Assembly (NCBI GenBank): GCA_016186905.1
Contig: JACPKS010000042.1
Span: 1-46,004, forward strand
DNA from: Deltaproteobacteria bacterium
GTDB taxonomy: Bacteria > Bdellovibrionota > UBA1018 > UBA923
DNA length: 46,004 bases
Direction of reading: 5' to 3'
In this document: positions 24,742 to 37,339 of the stretch, piece after piece
Position numbering within the stretch: the stretch's first letter is position 1
Layout of the letters: the number at the start of each line of letters is the position of its first letter
Program-made: the position numbers and the translations under genes
The notes under the pieces: generated by a model
Seen by the model: only the letters and a program-made list of their open reading frames with translations
Told to the model about the DNA's origin: nothing
The model's database searches: none

Positions 24742-27612
24742 GTGACGATAAATCAGAAGATGAGACCTCTCAACCTTGTCACGACAATCGTGCTGGTCTT
24801 GCTCAGCTTCTCAAGCGCCGCTCTTGCGCTGGAACGTCCGAAAGGCGGCAAACGCGGCAAGACCAAAGATTGCTACGTTTATCTTCAAAAAGTGAAATCG
24901 GAAAAATTTGCCGTAGAGCACGGCGGCAGCGACGCGGAGAAAATCCACAGCATGGCGGGCACGAAAATTCCGATCGTGCGCGCCTTCGAAAAAGAAGGGC
25001 TCTGGTATGAGGATATCGCAGCGTGGTTTCCGACGGCGAAACCAGAGACCGGCGACAAGCTCCGAGCGCGCCTTAAGGCCGAGCTTGCCGGCAAGAAACC
25101 CAAACACCTCCTGCGCTGGCTCAAAAAGTATTCCGAGAAATACCGCGCGCAGGGCGTTCCGATGCCTCCAAAAAAGTGGGCCGCGCTCGACGTTAACGGA
25201 CAGCTCGCCTTCTTGCTCGAATCCGGCGATCCGTTCTCGCTGATCTCGGTGAAGGGGCGCAGCGAGCTCTTCTTCGACGAAGTCCTTTCCTTCGATGATC
25301 TCGCGGTAAGCGATGCCACGCCCCCGGGAATTACCGTCAGCAGCGATCTCGGCTCTTACGAAATCAAGACCGCGAGCGGCATCGACGACCTCGCGAAATA
25401 CCTTCAGCTCCGCCAAAAGACCGAAGAGTTCATGGAAGGGAGGGTCGGCCACCAGCATCTTGTTCACGGATGGCCACAGAAGGCTGAGATTCGCAAGGCG
25501 ATCGCGCCGTATTACATCGAGCTTCTCGATTCGGTGACGTGGTATCTATTCTACCGGCAGCTCAAACGGGATCCCGACGACGTCGCATCGATTCTCGATC
25601 ATCCCTTCCTCGGAGTCTATACTCGGGACTCACTCCTGCGCCTTTTCGACGCGGTCGTCGATGGCGACGTATCCCGGTTCAAGAATAAATTCCGCATGGT
25701 CGGCGCAAGGGCGCTGAAATCCGACGAGTCGATCGAAGGCCAGAGAATCTCCGGCGGTCTCGTGCCCGATTTCGAGCTTCGCTCGGGAAACAAGGGCGAG
25801 GCTCGCGAGCTCGTCGAAGCGGTGATCGAATCGCGGTTGATCTCGGGAAACTACTCGGGCCTGCGCGATTTTCGAAGCTACGAATTCGACCCATCGGCTC
25901 CGATCTCGAAAATTTGCGAGCGATGGCTCACGAAAGACCAGATCAAGATCCTTGAGAAGTTCGAGAAGAAGTTCCCGATGATGAAATACAGCGATCACGC
26001 TCTCGCGCACAATCATTTCAGGAACAAAATCATCGCCCCGCTTCTCCCGTGGGAAAATCGGCTCGTTCTCGGGGAAAAAACCGAGATCCTGAATGCGGGG
26101 CAGAAACGCTACGCGATCAAGCTGGCTCTCATCGCGCAGGCTTACCTCGACGGATTGAAAACAATCCGCGACCAGGTGCAGCTCAGCGAGCTCCGCGAAG
26201 AGACGATGGAGAAGATCCAGAAGGCCGGCTACCGCTTCTCCGCGATAGCCCGGCTTGACGTGGATTTCGAACGATATCTCATCCCGGCGCCGACTGGTTT
26301 GCCCGACGTGACGATCGTACATTTTGACGTGAACAGGATCGATCTCGGCATCGAGTATTCCTTCCGATTCCCCCATGTGGTGCGGAACAAGGACGAAACC
26401 GAGCGCTACATCAAAAGCGCGGTCGAGAATTTTTCCGAGAAAATGGGCGGCGGAAAAATCGAGCGCCTCGACGAGGCGGGGCACGGTCACGGCCTATCGA
26501 TCAGATACCGCTTCACCGACAACCAAAATCGCGTCTGGCGCTTCGAGTGGGACGGAATCCAGCGCGAGTACCTCGAAGGCGAGCCGGTCGATCCGTGGGG
26601 CGGGCACATGGAAGTACCGACTCCGAAATTCGCGCCGGCCACGGCCGGCGAAATCCAGCGCCTCTACCAGTCCGCGCGTGAGGCGGGTCTTGTGCCCAAG
26701 CGTACCGCGGGGGGATCGCACGTGAACATCGACCTCGCCGACTTCATGGCACTCCCACCTATGGTCGGCGCGCGAAAAATGGCAGACCTCATCAGCTTCT
26801 TCGAAGCGAATCGCGAAATCGTGAGTTTCATCTGGCAAAGCCCGGTCCGGCAGCGAGTCGCCATTCCCGTCGAGCGCACGCCCGAGATGGAGCTGGCCTT
26901 CAACGAATTCAAGGGAGACTGGAACGACCTGGCGCTTCTGCTCTACACAAAGCAGTACTTCAATCCTTATGTTGGGAGAAAGCCGCGTTACATCCAGTTC
27001 AACGTCACGAGCCTGATTACGCCCGTCGCGCCGGACGCTTACGTCGGAAAAAGCATCGATATCAAAAACCCCGAGCAGAAGTGGTTTCCGGAATTCGGGA
27101 CGGGGCTCGGTCGCGTCGAGTTTCGGCTTTTTGATGCCATGACGGACGCGTACCAGGCAGCGCTTCAACTAAAGTACGTCCGTGCACTGCTCGATTACGC
27201 GCTCAATAAAGCGCCACGCAGCCAATTGGTCATGAAGTCGCGTTTCACTCCTCAGGATGTCGAATTCTGGAGTAAGGACGCCAGGGAGTTCATGAATGCC
27301 GCCAACGAGCATTTTGAGATGCTGGGCCTTGACCCAAGTGAGTATCGCCAGCTTGCAGTGGAAGGCTGGCTGATGAGAACGGCTTGGGAAAACCGCCAAC
27401 TACCCCCTCTCTCAAGGCGAAAAAAGATTGATCCGCCCGTAAAGTACAAGAAATTTCTCACTCCCAAGAATCTTGAAAAGTCAGGACGCCATGATATACC
27501 CGAATTCAATCCAGCTCTCTGGTGTAAGTTTGATTCGGGAGGGACACCAAGTTGCCGCGCAACTCGCTATATTCGCTTCGCTTTTTCCGAAATTTCGCCT
27601 TCGTGTTTTTAG
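24742..27612 (+). CDS. Large exported amidoligase-like protein
   Basis: A signal peptide (about residues 8-30) indicates export. The C-terminal half resembles the amidoligase (glutamine-synthetase-fold) family: E624 in HMEVPTPKF, H660 in GGSHVNID and E793-x-R795 in VEFRLFDA match the E-x-x-P, HV-N/H-x-D and EFR motifs that build the active site. The N-terminal ~400 residues are helical and unfamiliar. Amidoligases normally act in the cytosol with ATP, so an exported member is odd. The start may be ATG 24760 rather than GTG 24742. The last ~20 codons overlap the next gene. The family call is by eye. Confidence 0.5.
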   Translation: MTINQKMRPLNLVTTIVLVLLSFSSAALALERPKGGKRGKTKDCYVYLQKVKSEKFAVEHGGSDAEKIHSMAGTKIPIVRAFEKEGLWYEDIAAWFPTAKPETGDKLRARLKAELAGKKPKHLLRWLKKYSEKYRAQGVPMPPKKWAALDVNGQLAFLLESGDPFSLISVKGRSELFFDEVLSFDDLAVSDATPPGITVSSDLGSYEIKTASGIDDLAKYLQLRQKTEEFMEGRVGHQHLVHGWPQKAEIRKAIAPYYIELLDSVTWYLFYRQLKRDPDDVASILDHPFLGVYTRDSLLRLFDAVVDGDVSRFKNKFRMVGARALKSDESIEGQRISGGLVPDFELRSGNKGEARELVEAVIESRLISGNYSGLRDFRSYEFDPSAPISKICERWLTKDQIKILEKFEKKFPMMKYSDHALAHNHFRNKIIAPLLPWENRLVLGEKTEILNAGQKRYAIKLALIAQAYLDGLKTIRDQVQLSELREETMEKIQKAGYRFSAIARLDVDFERYLIPAPTGLPDVTIVHFDVNRIDLGIEYSFRFPHVVRNKDETERYIKSAVENFSEKMGGGKIERLDEAGHGHGLSIRYRFTDNQNRVWRFEWDGIQREYLEGEPVDPWGGHMEVPTPKFAPATAGEIQRLYQSAREAGLVPKRTAGGSHVNIDLADFMALPPMVGARKMADLISFFEANREIVSFIWQSPVRQRVAIPVERTPEMELAFNEFKGDWNDLALLLYTKQYFNPYVGRKPRYIQFNVTSLITPVAPDAYVGKSIDIKNPEQKWFPEFGTGLGRVEFRLFDAMTDAYQAALQLKYVRALLDYALNKAPRSQLVMKSRFTPQDVEFWSKDAREFMNAANEHFEMLGLDPSEYRQLAVEGWLMRTAWENRQLPPLSRRKKIDPPVKYKKFLTPKNLEKSGRHDIPEFNPALWCKFDSGGTPSCRATRYIRFAFSEISPSCF

Positions 27613-28700
27613 CGGTTCTCGCCGCGCGATCCGCATCCGCAAGCCCCGTTCGCCCGATCGACATTCAGCGTGCGGGACGCGGTCTTTCGACGCGCGGATA
27701 TCTCGCGGCCGGCCAACCGGTTGCGGGCGATCCTTATCTTCCGCAATCCTGGCATCTTCAGGCTTCCAGAGTCTTCGACGCATGGAATGTCACGCGCGGT
27801 GACCGCCGCGTCGTGCTCGCATTCGTTGACAGCGGCATCGACTACCATAATCCCGATATTGCCCCGAACCTCTGGCGCAACTTCCGCGAGATCCCAGGCG
27901 ATCACGTCGACAACGACCGCAACGGATTCATCGACGACATCATCGGGTGGAATTTCGTGAACGGAAAATGGGGCGTGGGCGTTCCCGACCCGCTCGATCG
28001 AGCGGGTCACGGCACGTTTATATCCGGAATCGCGGCTGCAGCCGAAGGCAATGGCATCGGCGGGGCCGGAGTTTGCCCAAATTGCTCGATCATGACGCTT
28101 CGTTTTCTAAATCACGACGGATTGGGCGATACCGAGGACGCGATCTTGGGCATTCGCTACGCGGTCCACAACGGAGCGTCGGTTCTCAACTTGTCTTTCG
28201 CCGGCGAAGGCTACGACAAAGACCTTCACGACGCTCTTGTCGAAGCCTCCGCCCGCGACATCGTCGTCGTCGCTGCCGCCGGAAACGACGGGATCAACAA
28301 CGACAAGGACGAAATATACCCCGCGAATTATATTTTTCCGAATATGCTGACGGTTGCCGCGACCGACCCTCGCGGGCGGCTTTGGGAGAACTCGAACTGG
28401 GGCTTGCGCCACGTGCAGATCGCAGCGCCAGGCACCGATATCATCGGCCCGTGGTTTAAAGCCTGGGATACCGGCAGCGGGACTTCCCTTGCCGCTCCGA
28501 TCGTCGCCGCTGCCGCCGGACTCATCCGCTCGGCGAACCCGCGTTTGAACGCTCCTCAGGTGGTTGCCATTCTGATGTCGACGGTCCGGCATTCGATCGC
28601 TCTTGAAGGAAAGATTCGTTCGGCTGGAGTTCTTGACGTCGGCGCCGCGATGAGATGCGCCGTCACTCAAGGCCTTCCCTGTATCAGAAGACAATTCTAG
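27552..28700 (+). CDS. Subtilisin-type serine protease (S8), exported
   Basis: The catalytic triad is D93 (VDSGID), H153 (GHGTFISG) and S312 (GTSLAAP), with oxyanion N245 (AAGNDG). A hydrophobic signal segment covers residues 14-30. The TTG start at 27552 has a strong GGGAGGG ribosome site 9 bases upstream. A second Cys-Cys pair (VCPNCS) could form a disulfide. It overlaps the preceding amidoligase-like gene by 61 bases and faces the next gene 3 bases away. Confidence 0.93.
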   Translation: MPRNSLYSLRFFRNFAFVFLAVLAARSASASPVRPIDIQRAGRGLSTRGYLAAGQPVAGDPYLPQSWHLQASRVFDAWNVTRGDRRVVLAFVDSGIDYHNPDIAPNLWRNFREIPGDHVDNDRNGFIDDIIGWNFVNGKWGVGVPDPLDRAGHGTFISGIAAAAEGNGIGGAGVCPNCSIMTLRFLNHDGLGDTEDAILGIRYAVHNGASVLNLSFAGEGYDKDLHDALVEASARDIVVVAAAGNDGINNDKDEIYPANYIFPNMLTVAATDPRGRLWENSNWGLRHVQIAAPGTDIIGPWFKAWDTGSGTSLAAPIVAAAAGLIRSANPRLNAPQVVAILMSTVRHSIALEGKIRSAGVLDVGAAMRCAVTQGLPCIRRQF

Positions 28701-28703
28701 AGA

Positions 28704-30935
28704 TTATTGTCTATAGACGTTAACGGTGCTGGGCGAGAGAAGAATCGGCCAATATGAAAGCGTTTTTTCATCCTTGCTGAATGCCTGGATATAGGAAAGT
28801 CCGTCGGGCGCATCCAGAATCGTGAAATTTCCGTTCGACGTCGTGCGATTGCGCGTGGAATTCAGAACGCCGTCATGATCGAAGTAGAAATCTTTTCCGC
28901 GCAGGCCGTTTAGGACGCTTTTTTCTTCCGGACCCCAAAGCTGCATTTTCACCGATTGCCTGAAGCTCACGTTACCGACGACGACGCCCTTATCGGCCTT
29001 GAGCACGGCCTTGGCCTCTACTCCGAGCTGGTCGATGTAGCCGGCTGGAAACACATAGAGCTCCGGGTTTGAATTCACGCAGTTAAAATCGAGGCGATTG
29101 CGGTAGTAGCCCGAACGGTCGACCTGCAGATAATTGTTCTCGCCGCAATCGACATAGACCGGGCCAAGGGAATATCTTCCCGTGCGATCCGCTGTCGAAA
29201 CCATCGAATTCCCGAGAAATTGCACTTGAGCCTGTTCGACCGGGGCATTCGCCGCCGCATTCAGCACGCGCCCGCGAATCGTCATCTTCGTTCCCAGGTC
29301 GAATCCGCGAAGGATGCCTTCTTCTGCCCCGACATAAATGACGTGAGGCGCGCGTTCCTGCCCCCTCTCGTCGAGAATTGAAATCAAATACGTGCCCGGT
29401 CGCACGTTAAGCAGCACGAACTGGCCGCGTGACGAGGTCGCGGTCAGCGCCTTATCGGGAATGCCACGCTCGTTCAGATAAACCCTCATCACGTCCGCGG
29501 GCCCGCCGACTTCAATGCGCTTGCCGGCCAATGAAGACGCGTCTGCTGTGGTGAGTTCTCCAAAGACAAAGCCCGTCCCTTCAGCGCGTGTTTCGCCGGC
29601 CACAACGGCACTGATCGCGACGGCGTTTTCAGAGACCAACTCAAAAGAAGCGGCAACGCCTTCTTTTAGCTCGCCCCTTCGCATGAGATATCCTTTCTTA
29701 CTGATAAGAATCGGAAGCACTCCTTTTACACTCACGTTTTTGAATTCAAATTCCCCATTCGCATCTGACTCGACGACAACGCTGGTCCCCAATACTTGCG
29801 CTTCAGCGCCTACAACGACGCGCTTGCCACCAGCAAAGCCCTCAAGAATCTTCCCGCGAAATCCGCCTTGAACACCTGGATCTGAAATGTCGTAATGGGT
29901 AGTTTTGAGGATATTATCAGGGGTCTTCTCATTATTTTTCGGTGGCACGGGCGGTGGCGGCGCGGGACTTCCTTGTGGATACCCTCCGCCTTGGTCCATG
30001 ACGTAGTCTTTGAATGTCGGCGTGCGCTGACTATCCTTTTGAGTAGTCTGAGCATTCATCGCAAGATAGGCCGCCTGAAGCGTAACGAGTTTTTCGGCGT
30101 GATCTGAAACCACATCTTTAGATACGCCACTGAGCTTTGTTTGGTGCTTTGTTTGGTTATCCAAAATCTGGCTATTCTTCGCGCTTTCCTCACGCAAAAC
30201 GAGTTCTCTAACGACGCTCGCATCTCGTGCTGAAACGTGTTGTGCGGGTGTCTTTTTCGCGGGCTGGATATTCTCGTTTTGCACGGTTTTGGCGGAGATA
30301 ATTCGAGGGATCTCTACTCTTACTACAGGGTCTTTATAGTGTGAGCTAACATCGGCTCGAAGATGATTTGAATACTCACTTGGGTTGGATTCAAGTTTTT
30401 GAATATCCACGGCCTGATTAGCCGCTGCGACCGCCACGGGGCCAATCGGGTCGGCAGATTTCGCGGCTGAGGATAAGACCTCAAGAATCCCGCCGCGGTC
30501 CATTTCTCCTTCAATCGGCGGAGCAGGCTCCGAGAGCAGCGTGATCTCTTCGAAGCGCCGAGACAGAAGCGCGTGAATCGAGCGCTCATCTGCGGCAACG
30601 CCAATGGCCGGCGAAGCCACCTCAGAAGCGAACTCAAACACTTGCTCGACCTCAGCTTGAGCGATGATTACCGGAGCACTTACCTTAACCGCCGCGACGC
30701 GAACTGGCCTGAGACTGTGCCCGCCTGGCGAGTTCAGCGCGAACTCGCTTGCCGAAATTTTTAGTTCGGATCCGATTTTGACAGGGACGTTGCGATTGAG
30801 GTCGTGCCCGTATTGAAGCGCGGTAGCGGCCACCAGAGCAGAACTTGCCAGGCAGACCGACGTTAGCGCGGAAAAGAGAAACTTCGCAGTTCTCTTAAGC
30901 CCGGAAGGGCGAACCTCTTCGTCCATGAAGATCAC
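28704..30935 (-). CDS. Membrane-anchored multidomain beta-sandwich protein, 743 aa
   Basis: One N-terminal membrane segment (about 17-40) anchors it with a large periplasmic or surface part. Residues 60-300 are low-complexity and probably disordered, followed by a Pro-rich linker (SPAPPPPVPP). The C-terminal ~400 residues hold several carboxypeptidase-regulatory-like repeats (FRGKILEG...GAEAQVLGT; TIRGRVLNAAANAPVEQAQVQFLG; DANGEFEFKN). These are seven-stranded beta modules used in adhesins and surface proteins. Start may be ATG 30926. It follows atpC by 57 bases, so readthrough from the atp operon is possible. Function unknown. Confidence 0.75.
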   Translation of the reverse strand: MIFMDEEVRPSGLKRTAKFLFSALTSVCLASSALVAATALQYGHDLNRNVPVKIGSELKISASEFALNSPGGHSLRPVRVAAVKVSAPVIIAQAEVEQVFEFASEVASPAIGVAADERSIHALLSRRFEEITLLSEPAPPIEGEMDRGGILEVLSSAAKSADPIGPVAVAAANQAVDIQKLESNPSEYSNHLRADVSSHYKDPVVRVEIPRIISAKTVQNENIQPAKKTPAQHVSARDASVVRELVLREESAKNSQILDNQTKHQTKLSGVSKDVVSDHAEKLVTLQAAYLAMNAQTTQKDSQRTPTFKDYVMDQGGGYPQGSPAPPPPVPPKNNEKTPDNILKTTHYDISDPGVQGGFRGKILEGFAGGKRVVVGAEAQVLGTSVVVESDANGEFEFKNVSVKGVLPILISKKGYLMRRGELKEGVAASFELVSENAVAISAVVAGETRAEGTGFVFGELTTADASSLAGKRIEVGGPADVMRVYLNERGIPDKALTATSSRGQFVLLNVRPGTYLISILDERGQERAPHVIYVGAEEGILRGFDLGTKMTIRGRVLNAAANAPVEQAQVQFLGNSMVSTADRTGRYSLGPVYVDCGENNYLQVDRSGYYRNRLDFNCVNSNPELYVFPAGYIDQLGVEAKAVLKADKGVVVGNVSFRQSVKMQLWGPEEKSVLNGLRGKDFYFDHDGVLNSTRNRTTSNGNFTILDAPDGLSYIQAFSKDEKTLSYWPILLSPSTVNVYRQ

Positions 30936-30992
30936 TCATGACTAGTCTACCTGTTTTTTAAAAACTGAAAAGATCTTTATCGGCGCCTCGCG

Positions 30993-31421
30993 CTAGTGCG
31001 GCGGAAGAAGAAACTGCGCGGCTTCTTGCCGGATCAGCGCGCGTTGAAGTTTTTCCTGCATCTTCTTTGTCCACGCTTCCATGTCTTCCTGGAAGCGCTC
31101 TCTCGCCCTAAGAGCCTCCTCTGCTTTCGCTTGAGCGCGTTTGGCGCGCTCGACATCGATCTCATGAGCGAGCTCTAGCCTGTCGGCCAGGACAATGATC
31201 TCGTCGTTGTTGACCTGAACAAAGCCCCTTGAAAGCGCTGCGACTTCTCGCTTGCCGCTCTCTTGCACAAACGAAAAGACGCCAATGCCTAACGTGCTGA
31301 TCAGCGCAGCGTGACCTGGGAGTATCGTCATCTCGCCCTTTTCGCCGGGCACCGTTACGCTTTGGATATGTACTCCTGCCGCCACGCGACGGTCAGGCGT
31401 TGCAATGCTGAGTTTCATCAT
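30993..31421 (-). CDS. atpC: ATP synthase epsilon subunit AtpC
   Basis: Epsilon links rotor to c-ring and regulates ATP hydrolysis. The N-terminal beta-sandwich has TPDRRVAAG, GEKGEMTILPGHAALISTL and RGFVQV-x-N, followed by the helical C-terminal domain with ERAKRAQAKAEEALR. Length (142 aa) is normal. The ATG is 3 bases after atpD; last gene of the atp cluster. Confidence 0.96.
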   Translation of the reverse strand: MMKLSIATPDRRVAAGVHIQSVTVPGEKGEMTILPGHAALISTLGIGVFSFVQESGKREVAALSRGFVQVNNDEIIVLADRLELAHEIDVERAKRAQAKAEEALRARERFQEDMEAWTKKMQEKLQRALIRQEAAQFLLPPH

Positions 31422-31424
31422 TGG

Positions 31425-32861
<1,437 letters not shown>

Positions 32862-32918
32862 TTATTTCATTGCGCGCGTTTCGCTTCGTGGCCCACGCTA
32901 ATTCGCGCGCGATAAACC

Positions 32919-33797
32919 CTATCCCTTGAGCGATTCCGCTCCAGACACGATCTCGAGAAGCTCCTTCGTAATGCCCGCTTGTCTCGTCTTGTTGTACTGA
33001 AGCGTAATCTTTCGAATCATCTCACCCGCGTTCTTCGTCGCGTTTTCCATCGCCGTCATCCTTGCCGCGTGCTCGCTCGCGAGGCTTTCGAGCAGGTAAC
33101 GGTGCGCCTGAATCGCGAAGTGCTTGGGCAACAGCTGACTTAGAATTTCTTTGGCGTTCGGTTCGTAGATCGTAATAGGGGAACCCTGACCGGAAGCCGC
33201 AGACGCCTCCGCGCCCTCTTCGCGCACCGGAAGAAAATTCTCCAAACTCACTCGCTGCGAAAGCACTGACTTGAACTCGTTGTAGACGACCTTGATCTCG
33301 TCATACTTTCCGGAAAGATAGAGGTCGATCAGTTCCTCGGCCAAACTTTGCGATTTCTTGAAATCCAATTTGAAGAAAAAACCCTGATAGTACTTCCCGG
33401 GCTTCCTCGAGCGGAAGAACTCGTAGCCCTTTTTTCCGATAAAGGCGAGATCCGCCGTTTCGTACTTCCCCGGCTCCGTACGCAAAAAACGCTGCGCGGT
33501 CTTGATGACGTTTCCATTAAAGGCTCCGCAAAGACCCCGATCGGACGTCACGACGATCAAAAGAACGCTCTTCGCCTGATCCCTGGGCTTCATCAGCGGA
33601 TGCTCGACCTCGTCTGCCGCGTTTTTAGAGAGGGCAAGAATCATCCGATTGATTTCGCGCGCGTACGGACGCAGCGAAATGATGTTTTCCTGCGCGCGAC
33701 GCAGCTTCGCGGCGGCCACCATCTTCATGGCCCTGGTGATTTGCTGCGTGTTCTTCACGCTGGTGATGCGCTTGCGCAGGTCTTTGGCGCTTGCCAT
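32919..33797 (-). CDS. atpG: ATP synthase gamma subunit AtpG
   Basis: Gamma is the central rotor stalk. The N-terminal helix (KRITSVKNTQQITRAMKMVAA) and the C-terminal helix (MTAMENATKNAGEMI, LQYNKTRQAGIT-x-EL-x-EIVSG) are diagnostic, and VTSDRGLCGAFN is present. Length 292 aa. Lies between atpA and atpD. Confidence 0.98.
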   Translation of the reverse strand: MASAKDLRKRITSVKNTQQITRAMKMVAAAKLRRAQENIISLRPYAREINRMILALSKNAADEVEHPLMKPRDQAKSVLLIVVTSDRGLCGAFNGNVIKTAQRFLRTEPGKYETADLAFIGKKGYEFFRSRKPGKYYQGFFFKLDFKKSQSLAEELIDLYLSGKYDEIKVVYNEFKSVLSQRVSLENFLPVREEGAEASAASGQGSPITIYEPNAKEILSQLLPKHFAIQAHRYLLESLASEHAARMTAMENATKNAGEMIRKITLQYNKTRQAGITKELLEIVSGAESLKG

Positions 33798-33825
33798 GGC
33801 TATCGCCCCTTACGGTTCCGTCCAA

Positions 33826-35333
<1,508 letters not shown>

Positions 35334-35337
<4 letters not shown>

Positions 35338-35894
35338 ACGCTCTGCCTTTCAAGAGTTTCCTTCAGTCTACGGATCGAGGTTTTCAAGCTGCCGTCGAAC
35401 GTCAGCCCCTGGATGTTCACGACCAGACCGCCAAGAATCGATTTATCCAGGGCCTGCCGAAGAACGACTTGCTTGTTGAATTTTTTGGCGAACGCCCGCG
35501 AGAGATCGTTGCGTTCGGCCTCCGTAAGCGGATCCGTGGTGGTCACCGTGCCACGAACAAGATTTTTGCTTTCGTCGACGAGGGCGCCGAACGCTTCCGC
35601 GATAGCTGGAAGAGCCGAAACCCGGCCCTTGGCGACGAGCTGCGCGAAAAGTTTTTTCAAAACAGGATGGACTCCAAGTTTTTCCACCACCTGTTCGGCG
35701 AGCCGCTGCCGCTCGCTGAGCAAAAGCGCGTGGGAAGAAAGAACCGGCGCGAGATTTGCGCTTTCAAAAACGACCTGCGCGAACTCGGAAAGTTCCGCTT
35801 GAATGCTTTCGAGCTCTTTTCTTTCCGACGCGACGAGAAAAAGCGCCTTGGCGTAAACTTTCGCGATCGAGCCTGACGCGGAGTATCTCGCCAT
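35334..35894 (-). CDS. atpH: ATP synthase delta subunit AtpH
   Basis: Delta joins the peripheral stalk to the alpha3-beta3 head. The helical N-terminal domain ([11 protein letters not shown]) and the C-terminal signature ([27 protein letters not shown]) are recognisable. Length 186 aa. It is 3 bases after atpF and overlaps atpA. Confidence 0.95.
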
Positions 35895-35897
35895 TGC

Positions 35898-36362
35898 CTA
35901 CTCCACCTTCCCGACGTACTCAGTGAGAATTCGCCGCTGGTCCTCGGCCGAAAGCCGTTCGCGGATCATCTTCTCGGCCACTTCGATCGCGCGGTCGACC
36001 ACCTCGCGATGGATCTCGTTCCTAGAGTCTTCAAGCGCGATCTTCGACGACTGTTCGGCATCCCGAACGATCTGGGCGGCGGAGGCCTTGGCGGTTTCGA
36101 TGACCCGCGACTGGATCTGTTTGGCATCGGCGCGCGCTTTCTCGACGATCTCTTTCGCCTCCGTTTCCAGAGAGCGCAGTCTTACTTCGAACTCGTTGAA
36201 TTTTTTTTCCGCCTCAAGTTTCTGAATCCGCGCATCCTCGACCTCCCTGCGAATCATCGCTTGACGGCTGGCGACGGCCTCGACAGCGGGCCTCTTCATG
36301 AAATAGAAAAGCAGCCCGACGAGCATCGCGAAGTTGATGGTTTGGATAATCAGATCATACAT
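35898..36362 (-). CDS. atpF: ATP synthase b subunit AtpF
   Basis: This stator subunit has one short N-terminal membrane segment (about 6-22, INFAMLVGLLFYFM) followed by a long charged coiled coil (30-154). It resembles b rather than b' because it lies nearest to atpH and contains AVASRQAMI after the membrane segment. Two copies of this gene type side by side indicate a b/b' heterodimeric stalk. Confidence 0.92.
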   Translation of the reverse strand: MYDLIIQTINFAMLVGLLFYFMKRPAVEAVASRQAMIRREVEDARIQKLEAEKKFNEFEVRLRSLETEAKEIVEKARADAKQIQSRVIETAKASAAQIVRDAEQSSKIALEDSRNEIHREVVDRAIEVAEKMIRERLSAEDQRRILTEYVGKVE

Positions 36363-36380
36363 AAGTCTTTGCGTTTCACC

Positions 36381-36833
36381 CTAGAGTTGCCGTCCAAGAA
36401 CTTTTGCCGCGACTTGCGACGCCAGCGCGGGAATTTCTCCCCGTATTTCCGACAGTACGGTTTTTTTCTGCTTTTCAAGCTCAAGTGTCGCGTCATGCAA
36501 AATGTTTTTCGCTCTGACGGAGGCCTCGGCAAGAACCCTTGATTCCTCGCGCTTGGCCTCGTCGCTGGCGTCAGAGAGAACCTTGCGAGCGCCATCGTGC
36601 GCGGACTTAATGGACGCCTTGTACTGCGCCATTTTTTCTTCGGCTTTTCGCTCAAGCTCTTTCGCCTCATTGCGGGCGCCTTCGGTCTTCTTCTTTCGGT
36701 TTTCGAGGAGACGTTGGTAGGGCCTGAGGTAAACGGCGCTCAAGACGAGATAGAGCACGACGAGCATGCCGAAGATCGGGACGATCGTATGGTCAAGTCC
36801 TAGTTGTGCGGCTACGGCCTGAAACTGTTCCAT
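36381..36833 (-). CDS. atpF': ATP synthase b' subunit (second stator subunit)
   Basis: One N-terminal membrane segment (about 18-36) is followed by YLRPYQRLLENRKKK and a long coiled coil ending in AAKVLGRQL. It starts the atp cluster. Having b and b' is usual in photosynthetic and delta-type bacteria. The a and c subunits (atpB, atpE) are not here and must be encoded elsewhere. Confidence 0.9.
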   Translation of the reverse strand: MEQFQAVAAQLGLDHTIVPIFGMLVVLYLVLSAVYLRPYQRLLENRKKKTEGARNEAKELERKAEEKMAQYKASIKSAHDGARKVLSDASDEAKREESRVLAEASVRAKNILHDATLELEKQKKTVLSEIRGEIPALASQVAAKVLGRQL

Positions 36834-36921
36834 CCTAAGATCTGTTGCGGGATCCCGATTATCACGGCTTTTTCGTGTTGAAACAAGGGTCTAGCACGCC
36901 TCCGAAAATAGCGTCAAGCGC

Positions 36922-37329
36922 TTATTCGGATGATCCCTCGGAGGCGCGAAGCGGGCGAACTTCGGATGGCTTAACCGTTCCCATCTTCGAGCTTCCCTCA
37001 AAAATAACTCCTTCGTCGACCATGAGGCTTGGAGTCGTGATGTTGCCGCGAAAAATCGCAGGCCGGTGAATTTCAACCCTGTTGCGCGCCGAGACGTCGC
37101 CAGCGACTTCGCCGTTGATGATTACGGTTCCGGCCTCGATCTGCGCGTCGACCTTCGCCCCCTCGCCAATAATCAGCACGTCGTTGGTATAGATCTCCCC
37201 CCGGAAAACGCCGCCGATGCGAAGCGTGCCCTCGAAAACGAGCTTCCCTTCGAATTCACAGCCCTTCTCGAGCACGCCGCACAATTTGTCGCTTTGCGCG
37301 GGTACAGTCAGATCCGTTTTTTTCGCCAT
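36922..37329 (-). CDS. Bactofilin
   Basis: Bactofilins polymerise into membrane-associated filaments involved in cell shape and, in Myxococcus, in positioning of ParABS. The 135-aa protein has the right-handed beta-helix core: GTLRIGGVFRGEIYTND, GEGAKVDAQI, GTVIINGEVAGDV, RVEIHRPAIFRGNI, with the flanking short disordered ends. Lies 10 bases after parB, a link also known in deltaproteobacteria. Confidence 0.95.
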   Translation of the reverse strand: MAKKTDLTVPAQSDKLCGVLEKGCEFEGKLVFEGTLRIGGVFRGEIYTNDVLIIGEGAKVDAQIEAGTVIINGEVAGDVSARNRVEIHRPAIFRGNITTPSLMVDEGVIFEGSSKMGTVKPSEVRPLRASEGSSE

Positions 37330-37339
37330 GACGATTCAA

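Noticed and set aside
30970..30985. GCCGATAA (sigma-28 -10 element) on the minus strand before the 743-aa gene
   Set aside because: There is no TAAA-type -35 element at the required distance, and it lies right after atpC.
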